From Isoetes taiwanensis (Eukaryota > Streptophyta > Lycopodiopsida > Isoetales > Isoetaceae), in NCBI GenBank assembly GCA_021234155.1, contig JAJEKV010000036.1, positions 10,555,426 to 10,619,425 of the forward strand: 64,000 nt of DNA. The letters are read 5' to 3'. How positions within the stretch are numbered: the first letter of the stretch is position 1; every line of letters begins with the position of its first letter. Below the pieces are notes generated by a model. It saw only the letters and a program-made list of their open reading frames with translations, was not told the origin of the DNA and did not search any database. The translations under genes were made by a program, and so were the position numbers. Positions 55,328 through 64,000 of this stretch are shown one piece after another.

Positions 55328-55915
55328 TTATTTCTTTTGTAGCCAATGTTGCAGATGCATACTCAGCTTCTGCACTCCACATGGCAATACTAGCTTGCTT
55401 TTTTCACTAGCTCCTCCTAGAAATATCAAATACCCAGAGGTTGATTTTCTTTTATCTAAATCTCCTCCCCAGTCTGCATCGCAGTAGGCTTTAAGATTTA
55501 GATCTTCTGTGCAATATGTGATTCCACAGTCAGCAGTTCCTTTAAGGTATCTCAACACTCTTTTTGCGGCAATCCAGTGCCCTTTTCTTGGGTCATTGAG
55601 ATATCTACTTAACATGTCAACAATATGAGCAATATCAGGTCTTGAACAATTTGCAATATATGCTCGGCAACTAACTAGTTATCTATATGGAATATTCTTC
55701 ATTTCATCTCTCTCTTCTAGACTTTTAGGACACATTTGCTCGGATATTTTGTATCTTGGTACTATAGGAGTTTTGCATATTTTACAATCTTTCAGCCTGA
55801 ATCTTTCCAACATATTTTCAATCTGGGTTTTTTGTGTCAATGTCAGCTTCTTAGTTTTCCTGTCTCTGTGAACTTCAACTCCCAAGAATTTCTTCAATTC
55901 ACCTAAGTCTGTCAT
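55328..55915 (-). pseudogene. Copia RT C-terminus and RNase H
   Basis: The RT end encodes MTDLGELKKFLGVEVHRD, the standard copia block after the catalytic aspartates. RNase H follows with LKAYCDADWGGDLDKRKSTS and SGYLIFLGGA. The frame changes between the two blocks (55616-55678). Confidence 0.8.
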
Positions 55916-56440
55916 TTGGAATCTTTTGTTAAAGTGCCTATTTGCAGTGCTTCAAAACATCCTTCTTGAAATCATAATATTATCATCTACGTACACAGCT
56001 ATGATACACCATTCATCTTTATCTTTGTACTTATACAAATTCCCATCATTTTTCTAGCTTAGTAAAATCCTGCTCTTTTAAATAACTATCCATACATTTA
56101 TACCACTCCCTTAGTGATTGTTTGAGTCCATACACTGCTCGATTCAGCTTTCAAACTTTATTGCCTTCTTCCTCAAATCTTGGTGCCTGCTTCATGTATA
56201 TCTCTTCTTCTAGTTTAGCATTCAAAAATGCAGTTTTCACATTCATGTGATGTGTTTCCAAATACCAAGCATTTGCAATAGACAACAACATCCTGATGCT
56301 ATTCATTTTCACAAGAGATAAGAATGTTTCACTATAATCTTGTACCTTCCTCTGTGAGAATCCTTGAGCTACTAAACAAGCCTTACATCTGAACCTGTTT
56401 TAATTTTGAAAAGCCACTTGTTTCCAACAATATTCCTATC
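55916..56440 (-). pseudogene. Copia RT central region, heavily decayed
   Basis: Translations of this stretch resemble copia RT between the start and the LGELKKFLG block, but stops occur every few dozen codons and no ORF exceeds 60 residues. Confidence 0.5.
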
Positions 56441-57170
56441 TTATCTTCAGCCGGCAGAAGTTTTTTCGGATCTTGGAATTGTCGTTCGGAGGTTTGGGGT
56501 GGCAAATTAGGATCCTGTCTTCCCTGTCCCTGGTTGCCTTTGTTGCTCCCCTTATTATCCAGTTTAACCGTTTCTTACTTCCTTTTTTTGTGCTTGATTT
56601 GACTACAATGCCTATGCTAGATCTCTATAGTCTGCAGTCGGGTACGGCCTCTGTCAGACTAGCATAAGAAGGCAGATTTCCCTCTTTTTTTCCTTTCCAG
56701 TTTTCTTTTCCTATTTTCTCTTTTCCCCTTTATTAAGAAGGTTCGGCTCCTTTGTAGCCTTTTCTTATTTCTAGTCCTTTGGTTCTCCGAATCCGTCCTC
56801 TCTTCCTTCTCTCTGCGGATGTGTTCTTTACTTTGCACCATGAAATCCAAGGGAACTACCAGTAAAATTGCAGTTGGAGGCTCCTCTTCTTCTTCAAGAA
56901 GGGAAGCTTTTGAATATAAAGACACCGATCCTCTTCTGGTCATCCAAATTTGGGATCAAAATTTCGTTCTTGACGATAAAAAGGACCCAACTTGGATCAA
57001 AATGAAAGATTGAAGGCCGTTTTTGAAATTATCAAAGAGCAACAAGAAGCAGCTGCGAATTGTATGGGGGTGCAAAAAGAAGGACAAATCTTAGTCTACA
57101 AATTGGAAATGCAAAAGCTCGAGAATCAATATAAGGAGCGGAAGGCTACGATAGGGATTTGGTTTGGCAA
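56441..57170 (+). other. Foreign insertion in copia RT with coding-like frame
   Basis: This segment breaks the RT sequence. Plus-strand frames read SSSSSRREAFEYKDTDPLLV and, after a frameshift near 56995, LKAVFEIIKEQQEAA and QKLENQYKERKAT, a mixed and then helical composition. No family recognised. It may be a captured gene piece or part of another transposon; the exact borders are uncertain. Confidence 0.4.
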
Positions 57171-57333
57171 ATGCTTCAAAAACTTCAGGAAATGGACATC
57201 CTCCTCTACCAACCTCATAAGTATCTGTCCTTTTAAAAGAGTCCATTTCTTCTTCCATAGCTTTGAGCCACTTTTCTTTATCAGGAGAATTCAGTACCTC
57301 AGCATAGGTTGGAACATTAAAATCTAAAAACAC
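57171..57333 (-). pseudogene. Copia RT N-terminal start
   Basis: PTYAEVLNSPDKEKWLKAME followed by EEMDSFKRTDTYE is the conserved beginning of copia RT. The sequence then departs abruptly, marking the insertion border. Confidence 0.75.
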
Positions 57334-57695
57334 ACTTCAAACAAATCATGTAACTCACCTTGGTGTTCTGCCAGCCTCTTGCTTCTTCCATATGCATCTC
57401 GATCCAATAGCTCATGATTTTCATTCGTATTTTCTTTGAAAAGTTGAGCTTCATCTCTTCTTCTTCTTATAGGTTGTTTTTCAGGCAGATCTTGTTGTTA
57501 AGAAATTTCTGGTTCAGTTTGCACATATTTAGTTTCAACATTATTATCATTACTAGTTCTCTTTTGTTCAGTTTCAGAACCCTCCATGTCAAATGTGACA
57601 CATGGCTTGGGATCCGTTTTTCTTTTTTCATCATATTTTGGCCTCTATTCTCTGCTTTCATTATGCATGTTTACTTTAAGAATGGCTCTGTAGTA

Positions 57696-58713
57696 TTATG
57701 TTTCATCAAACACAACGTCCCTGCTTATCAATATTCTTTTTTTCTCTGGGTCATAAAGTTTATATGCTTTGGATTGATCATCATATCCCACAAGATAGGA
57801 GATATATGCCCTGTCATCGAGTTTTTTTCTTAGTTCCTCAGGTACATGTACAAAGGCCAAGCATCTATATGCTTTTAAATTTGTCATAGCTAGGTAACTT
57901 TGCACTCCACATCATTTCTGGCAAGATGCCCTTATTACTTATTGAAAGCAACAGATTCTGTATTTACACTGTGGTTCTTACAGCTTCTTCCCAAAGGAAG
58001 TTGGGTAGCCCAATATATTTAAGCATACTTCTTACATCATTAAGGATTGTACGATTTTTCCTCTCAGCTATCCCATTTTGTTGAAGAGAAAACCTACAGG
58101 TCAGTTGCCTTTTGATGCTTTTGATTTTGCAATACTGTTTGAATTCATTTGATAGGTATTCCCCTCCTCTGTCTGAACGTAAACATTTGATTTTCCTGCC
58201 TATTTCCAGTTCAACCTCATTTAGATATTGTTTGAAGGCCTTAAAAGCTGCATCCCTGGTCCTTAAACAGTATATTTTTGCCTTTCTGTTAAAATCGTCA
58301 ATGAAGGTCATAAAATACCTTTTCCTTGTCATGCTTTCAATGTTTAATGGTCCACACAAATCTGTGTGCACTAGATCTAACAACCCTTTTGCTCTTTTCA
58401 AAGACCTTTTGAATGGAAGTCTGCTAGACTTTCCAAGTTGACATCCTACACATTTAAGTTCATCATTCTTTTCCTCATGTGCACTAATCAATCCCTTTTT
58501 AATCATCAATTCTACTGTCTTACAGTTTACATGGCAGAGCCTTTTATGCCATGTCTTGATGGAGGGGCATGTAATAATGTTTACACTTGGCAAATAGTGG
58601 TTTGGATTCAAACCAAACAGATTTCCAACACGTTTTCCAGTAAACATGATTTTATTATTCATAAACACTTTGCATTCCAGTTTTTCAAAAACAACTTTGA
58701 AGCCAAGGTCCAC
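57696..58713 (-). pseudogene. Copia integrase
   Basis: A 249-codon open frame has the HHCC zinc domain (WHKRLCHVN ... CVGCQLGK) and the core with LVHTDLCGP, FMTFIDDFNRK, LRSDRGGEYLSNEF and QQNGIAERKNRT, so the catalytic D, D and E are kept. It is followed in another frame by the downstream integrase block (KLDDRAYISYLVGYDD and LYDPEKKRILISRDVVFDE). The break near 57905-57964 makes it non-functional. The best-preserved domain of this element. Confidence 0.85.
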
Positions 58714-58725
58714 TAGTTGGCTTAC

Positions 58726-58941
58726 TTAGATCAAATTTTTAACTAGGCCAGGAACACACAGTACATCCTTTAATTTTATTACTTCTCCTTGCAGGTCAAA
58801 TAGCTCAAGCATCCCTATATCTTCAATTTCTTGAAGCTCTCCATTCCTGAGTTGCATACGTTCACCTCTTCTTCCATTGCACTCTTTCGGCATTTTTGGA
58901 GAACATGTTACCGTCCTTTCAGCTCCTGAATTTATAACCAT
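58726..58941 (-). pseudogene. Copia protease
   Basis: VINSGAERTV replaces the usual IDSGA active site with the catalytic Asp changed to Asn. The end DVLCVPGLVKNLI is typical of copia protease. Inactive as encoded. Confidence 0.75.
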
Positions 58942-59999
58942 GAGCTTAGGATCATAATTCTATGTATTGGAGAAAATAATCGAGACTTACATACCTCATC
59001 ATCTTCATTTACTTCATCTTCATTATCTCTTGTTTCTTGGGTAAGGTTTACTGTGGGATTCCTTCTGGCAGCACCCTTTCCCCTGTTGACAAACCCTCCT
59101 CGAGGTCCTCCTCCCTTGCCTCTGCCTTTACTCTTAGTAGAGCCTCCTTTAGGGCTTGGGTAGCTTGCTGACATATGCCCCTTGCCCTCATAGTTATAGC
59201 ATACAATCTCTCTTCCAAGCTTTGGGCAATCAATCTCTAGATGTCCAAACATATCACAATGATAACAAGGACCAATTTTGCTTTTATTGGTTGTTCTATT
59301 TGTCTTTTTACCTTTATATTTCCCTGTGTACAATACCTCAGTCGACTGATCCCCATCCTCCTGGCTCATTTTCCCTTGCTCAAACTCTGTTCTCACCATT
59401 TGAATTGCATGCTCCTTGGACTTTGCAATACTCCTTAGTAAGGTGGCAAGTTGAGCATTATGTGAAATAGCTCTTGAGATTGCCAGCAACTAGTTTTGTT
59501 CATTCAATACCACACCTGCACCTTCCATCCAAATTTGCAATAATAGAGTCAAACTTCTCGAAAAAATCAGTTATGTTATCTCCTTCATGCAGTTTAAGTT
59601 TCCTCAATTGTTTCTCAAGTACATCAATCTGTGATGAAGACTTTGCTTCATAAGTATTTATCAGATAAGGCCACATTTCATGAGGACTCATACCTCTGAA
59701 CTTAAGTTCAATGATAGGGCCAACCTTGTAGCATATAATAACTTGTGCTTCCATATTTTTTAACCCTTCATGCAGCTTATTGCTTGTTGCTGAAGTTGCA
59801 ATCACTGTGCTTGTACTTCTAGCAGCAGTTCCAACACCACCACAAACAGTTGATCCTTCATTTTTTGTACTGGAGCTGGTCCCCCTGTGTTTGATGTGCC
59901 TACAAAAACATTAATGCCAGGACTTCTCACAGTACTTGGATCAATTAGATACAAGGGTTTCTCAAATTCCAGAACCTCCCTGATACTTCTGGAAACCAC
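58932..59999 (-). pseudogene. Copia Gag
   Basis: Three consecutive blocks in different frames: an N-terminal part with EFEKPLYLID, a UBN2-type Gag region with MSPHEMWPYLINTYE and LRKLKLHEGDNITDFFEKFD, and a basic region with the zinc knuckle CYHCDMFGHLEIDC. A second CCHC-like motif (CYNYEGKGHMSASY) lacks key Cys residues. At least two interruptions. Confidence 0.8.
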
Positions 60000-60068
60000 T
60001 ATCAGCCTTGAAAACCTCTATACCATTAAGCAGATTAGCACCAAAACGACTTGTCATGATTTACCTAT

Positions 60069-60080
60069 GCTCTAATACCA
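60069..60080 (-). other. Primer binding site of copia element
   Basis: Minus-strand TGGTATTAGAGC complements initiator Met tRNA with one difference, a common copia variant. It lies one base from the LTR. Confidence 0.85.
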
Positions 60081-60081
60081 A

Positions 60082-60719
60082 TGAAGAATATTAGCTATAG
60101 GAGGGTCACAATATTTCAATTAGAACACTTATGATGTATTCACACTTTGATTCTTGCTTGGTCTAGTAAACAAGGCACTTCATATTTATTTGAAATAAAC
60201 ATTAATCATACAACATTGTAACTTAATGTAGCAAAAAACACTGTTCAAAAGGAATCGACTAAGTTTTGACCATTATACACTCGAGAGCCCAAGCTATACA
60301 ATGTGTTCGTCGAAATCTATTCTTTAATCTTCTGTAAACACCTGCATACATCATTTTAGTCTACAACTTCGTTTTATCTAAGCAATCCGGCCGTTGTGCC
60401 AGACCGCTAGGTTGTATTCCATTTTGGCTCAAACCCCACTAGGAAATTAGATGCCACGAAGATTTCCAAGTTCTATTAGGAACTTCACTAATAATAACCA
60501 ATGGTGCTAAGTCAACCTTATCTCAATATTAGATGTAACCTTTAAATGTTTAATCTCCACTTTTAACACAAGGATATAATCTTAACCTCGTAGATTAGGT
60601 TGATCCCTGTTATCTAACTTTTCCATGTTCATGCAAAGTCATCTCTGCTGATCTACAATGTCCTAGGTAATATGTCTGTGCATTCATACATGTATTACTT
60701 TGACTTGACTAATCCTTCA
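60082..60719 (-). repeat. 5' LTR of copia element
   Basis: It starts TGAAGAATATTAGC and ends TAATCCTTCA on the plus strand, so the ends carry the inverted pair TGAAG/CTTCA. Its right ~190 bases match the truncated 3' LTR. Confidence 0.88.
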
Positions 60720-60789
60720 GGCAGACTCCTATATGTGTCTCCCCAATTGCTTCTACTCTATGTCAGATAACATCTTCTTTAGCTGCTAT

Positions 60790-61210
60790 CTTTAGCTGCA
60801 TGTCCTGTTGCGCCATCTTCTGATGCGTCTCCTTCTGCACCAGTTAATTCACTAGTATTATCGTCTCTTGTGTCTTATCCTCAAGCTGCCTCGGCACCAC
60901 CACTTCCCTCTAGTGCATCTGCCTCTCAGATTGTGTCATTAAGCCCTCTTAGTGAGGAGCAACATTCTCGCTTCAAGATATTGCTCGTGAACAGGAACTT
61001 CTGGAAGAAGGATGGTCTTCCCCGTGTATAAAGAAGGCTGCACGCCACAAGAATAGTTCAGATCCACTGATTCACCCGGTAGCTCCAATATCTACTACTA
61101 TTGTTACAGTGGATGTCACTCCCCATGATCCAGTGGCTTTGAGACACCAGAAGACAAGTGCACTTGTGGGGATAACAGTTCCAGCAAAGGAGTTTTCCCA
61201 TCTTGGAGGT
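60790..61210 (+). pseudogene. Unrecognised coding-like remnant
   Basis: The plus strand has a Ser/Ala/Pro-rich open frame (to SPLSEEQHSRFK near 60970). After a frameshift comes AREQELLEEGWSSP, then basic (KKAARHKNSSD) and beta-like sequence (TIVTVDVTPHDPVALRHQKT). Codon-by-codon continuity across ~140 codons with one shift suggests real protein ancestry. No family recognised. It adjoins the copia LTR, which may have inserted into it. Confidence 0.4.
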
Positions 61211-61597
61211 ATTCAACTTGCCTAATATCATCTTAAATTAGGGGTATTCGACTTGTGGAATCATGCCGAAACCACGACTCTAATACCCTTATTCCACGAG
61301 TTTAGGCCCTTTTTCCATGGCAACCTTGTCCTAAATTTTTTGGAGTTTGATTGGTCCACCTAAGAAAATAAGACCCGTTGGCTTTTCCACGGATACTTAT
61401 GGGACATGTCTCAATTGCATTCCGTACACTTTTGATGTCGCATTTTCTTCCGGGGGAAACCCCCCGCCACAATTTGCGACTGCAAAATGCAGCCAATGAG
61501 TGCCTTTTGTTGCCGCAGATGAAGGACGTCTCAAATAAAAGAATTTTTAGTGGAGCACAGAAGCGGAGCGCCAAGAAGTGGAGCCTGGTATTCATCT
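61211..61597. other. Stretch with short overlapping ORFs, no gene
   Basis: A 97-codon minus-strand ORF (61302-61595) and an overlapping 122-codon plus-strand ORF (61378-61746) share the sequence. Neither has a recognised feature, and the plus ORF runs into the minisatellite. Confidence 0.3.
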
Positions 61598-61705
61598 GGA
61601 TTTCGATCTGGGTATTCCGAACAGGGATCTGGGTATTTCGATCTGTGAACAGGGATCTGGGTATTTCGATCTGGGAACAGGGATCTGGGTATTTCGATCT
61701 GGGTT
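61598..61705. repeat. Minisatellite, ~29-base unit
   Basis: The unit ggatctgggtatttcgatct(g)ggaaca repeats about 3.5 times. A related cagatcc motif recurs at 61870-61940. Confidence 0.85.
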
Positions 61706-64000
61706 ACAGAGATTACCGTAAGAGAGATTACTTTGACGGATCCTGATTCTTACCGTAGAAATTTGGACAGAACTTCTTCAGGTGATGGGTATTCTTCATT
61801 TAGCCAGAGATCTGGCTCAAATGTAGAGCCCTCTTCTCCTTCTTTTGAAGATGTCGATGCTGATCCTTCTAACAGATCCGACAAAAGAAGACAGATCCCG
61901 GCTAACAGATCCTTCTAACAGATCCCTGCAAACAGATCCCGGCAGTTCTTTGTGTACGAGAATGGGAGGTTCTGCAGAGTTTGAATGTTTGTGTACCGAG
62001 ATTTGAACTCGGGCTACACAAAGATTTCTGCAGAATTGAACAGTTCTTCAAATTTCTGATAGAAATATTAACAGTTCTGAAAATTCTGGATTTTCTTTCC
62101 TACAACCAAGGTTCTTCAATCCCGAATCCATTTTCCTCAGATTCGCATCCAGGTTTGTCTGATTTCTCCACAGAGATCTTAGTGTGCTTGCTGTTCTTCT
62201 ACAGACACCTTAGCGTTTTTGCTGTTCTTCTTTTTGATGGAGTGCAGTGGAAAAGCAGAAAATATAAGAGTTGTCTTATATATTTAGGACATGTCGCATA
62301 AAAATTAGTGGGAAAGGTCTTTATCTGAGACATGACGTGGAGATGACATGGAGTCTTATATGCTGTCTTATTGCATTGGGACAGCCATATTTTACTCCTG
62401 CCGTGGAAAAAGGGCCTTAATACCAGAAACACAATCCACAAAAATATTTCTTGCCCATAAGAAAATTCAATTTATTCTCAAACACAATCACAAAAATGTA
62501 CTAGGGTTATTCATTAATTACCATGCCATCAGTTTAGGGTAGGCTTATACCAACATGAGCACACGCAACCCACTGCAATGCAACGTTCCATCTTCTTGGG
62601 CCATTCCCCCTGTCTGAGATTCGTCCGATCCGGTGGAGCTACCATCTTTCTTCTCCCTCCTGACTCAGCGACAGCTGAGCTCTCATAACGGGGCTGCATT
62701 TATTTTGTCTAGACCAAGGTCAGCAAGGATTCAGCCATCCGCGACAATCGGTTCATGTGAACCAGCATTAGGTTCGTTTCAGTTTACGTATCGGGTTTAG
62801 CAAATTGTAATGCTTATAGTTAGGAATCCTTTCTCAGATCAGTTAATCAAAATTAGGTCTAGCTTAGGTGATCTCCTTTTACATAGCGTCAGGACTAAAT
62901 GAAGCCTGCATTTCTGGCACACACCTGTCAAAACATGCTGTTCATGATAAGAATGTATTTAACAAACATAAGATAGGCAAATCCTTTGTGTTTTCAATCT
63001 TATTTCAGGAGACTTTGGGTCTATCGTATCGGCCTGAATAATTCATACTTTAATTGAAGCAATCAGATTTTTTGGATTTTGATGATTTCAACTTTTAGAT
63101 TGCCAGCAACAGATGCCGTTGCATTCTACTCTTTGGCCTTTAATGCATCTTGATTTTTCTCATGCGATGTGCTTTTGGTGATTTTTAAATAATGAAAAGG
63201 AAGATATGGAAGACGATTCATTGTGAAGCTCTAAGAGCTTTGCTTCTTGTAGTGGCCCTGCAAAATTTTTTTTTACGTCTTCTTGTAGATGAATCTCTTG
63301 ATTCAAATGCATGAGCTGACGTTGCAGGCTTCAGCATTGTCTCAGATGCACTATTGAAATCTGGATTATTATTTTGAAGTCGGCATTTGGAACTAATAGG
63401 CTTTTGCTGTACAATAAGAAAGCTATCTTGTCAGGTATGATTCAAGTCATTGCTGTACTAGAGTTCAAAAATTACAACTAGCCAACATTCTTGAAAGATA
63501 ATAATTGTCTCTTTTTTCTATCAATCAAAGTTGCTCCAGGACTGCAGGGCTGAAATTACCATAAGTGTTTGCCAATTTGGTTTGCAAGGTATTGGACTGG
63601 TTTTTGCACACAATATGAAGACCTTACCGCATAGTTGCCTTTAAAAGGCAACTGTCTGGAAGAACACAAAATTTGCAATTTATGATATTTACATGCAATG
63701 AAAGCATAGCACTCGCTACGCGGATTGTATAGAGGTATACTAGGCCAACAACACAGCTGTTAGGTAGATCCAGATGTGGTGGGTACAAGGACTGAAGATC
63801 CTTTGGCTAACTATCTATTCTGCCTCCTAGGCATTGAGCATGCTCCTTAGCTCCATGTCTTCTTTCTTGTGCTGATACAAGCATTTCATAACAGCCTATT
63901 GGGGCAATGAGCAGCTATTTCGATTGAGACTGTCAATGTCATGTCTGATGATCCTGCCTACTTCCACATTTGGAATGAAAGTAGGCTTCTTTGTAGCTTT
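61706..64000. other. Terminal stretch without recognised gene
   Basis: Short chance ORFs only. 62600-62780 is C/T-rich and might be a leader, and 63000-64000 is T-rich and intron-like. Neither can be tied to a coding region within the window. Confidence 0.35.

Larger units (their letters stand above)
54832..60719 (-). mobile_element. Ty1/copia retrotransposon, 3' LTR truncated
   Basis: Order on the minus strand: 5' LTR, primer site, Gag with zinc knuckle, protease, integrase, RT, RNase H, polypurine tract, partial 3' LTR. Integrase before RT is the copia order. The 3' LTR is truncated, so no target duplication can be checked. A ~730-base foreign segment interrupts the RT region. Confidence 0.88.

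Overview
The window looks like nuclear DNA of a land plant with a large, repeat-rich genome. The evidence is several plant-type Ty3/gypsy and Ty1/copia LTR retrotransposons with initiator-Met-tRNA primer sites, a TRIM, several LINE copies, one intronless plant-type extracellular leucine-rich-repeat (LRR) gene, TATA/CACGTG promoters and canonical GT-AG splice sites. A gymnosperm, fern or other large-genome lineage is possible, but the sequence does not fix the species. Only about two stretches look like host genes. Nothing resembles a bacterial operon, CRISPR array or rRNA locus.

Layout. 96-11130 is a structurally complete minus-strand Ty3/gypsy element with two ~570-bp LTRs, a perfect 5-bp target duplication (CATCG), a polypurine tract, decayed gag-pol, and about 3 kb of extra coding-like sequence after integrase that includes a coiled-coil ORF. 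About 11.8-21.2 kb is a second minus-strand gypsy element with a chromodomain integrase. It has a Met-tRNA primer site at 19484-19495 and a probable 1.7-kb 5' LTR to its right. Between primer site and gag lie two accessory genes. The first encodes an intact 415-residue protein with the exact first ten residues of histone H3 (Met included) at its N-terminus and a complete H3 histone fold at its C-terminus, separated by ~315 residues of charged, basic and proline-rich sequence. The second is an unrecognised ~505-residue protein, now broken. Both have a homologous TATA-leader, and each is preceded by a pair of ~67-bp palindromes about 200 bp apart. In the same element, gag is fused in frame to RNase H, with protease and reverse transcriptase (RT) missing.

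21.2-22.1 kb holds a three-unit tandem repeat and a strong hairpin. 22.4-22.7 kb is the two-exon 5' part of an unrecognised minus-strand gene, apparently divergent from a plus-strand promoter near 23.2 kb. 26.3-28.1 kb is a decayed transposase-like (DUF7869-type) gene. 28.4-29.6 kb is a LINE fragment, 29.7-30.9 kb a degenerate LTR pair, and 31.5-31.9 kb a TRIM. 33.35-34.62 kb is the LRR gene.

36.05-52.4 kb is mostly minus-strand LINE copies of one family, with a receptor-kinase fragment, GA-rich minisatellite, DUF7869-type fragments, a large inverted repeat (arms at 43.2-47.75 and 47.86-49.0 kb) and a foldback element with ~315-bp inverted repeats. 54.83-60.72 kb is a minus-strand Ty1/copia element with a truncated 3' LTR and a foreign insertion in its RT region. 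The rest, to 64 kb, is mostly AT-rich sequence with one small coding-like remnant and a minisatellite.

The most interesting system is the gypsy element carrying its own histone H3-like protein, a partner gene under a matching promoter, and an integrase chromodomain of a class known to read histone H3 tails. The suggestion that these parts cooperate in chromatin targeting is inference.
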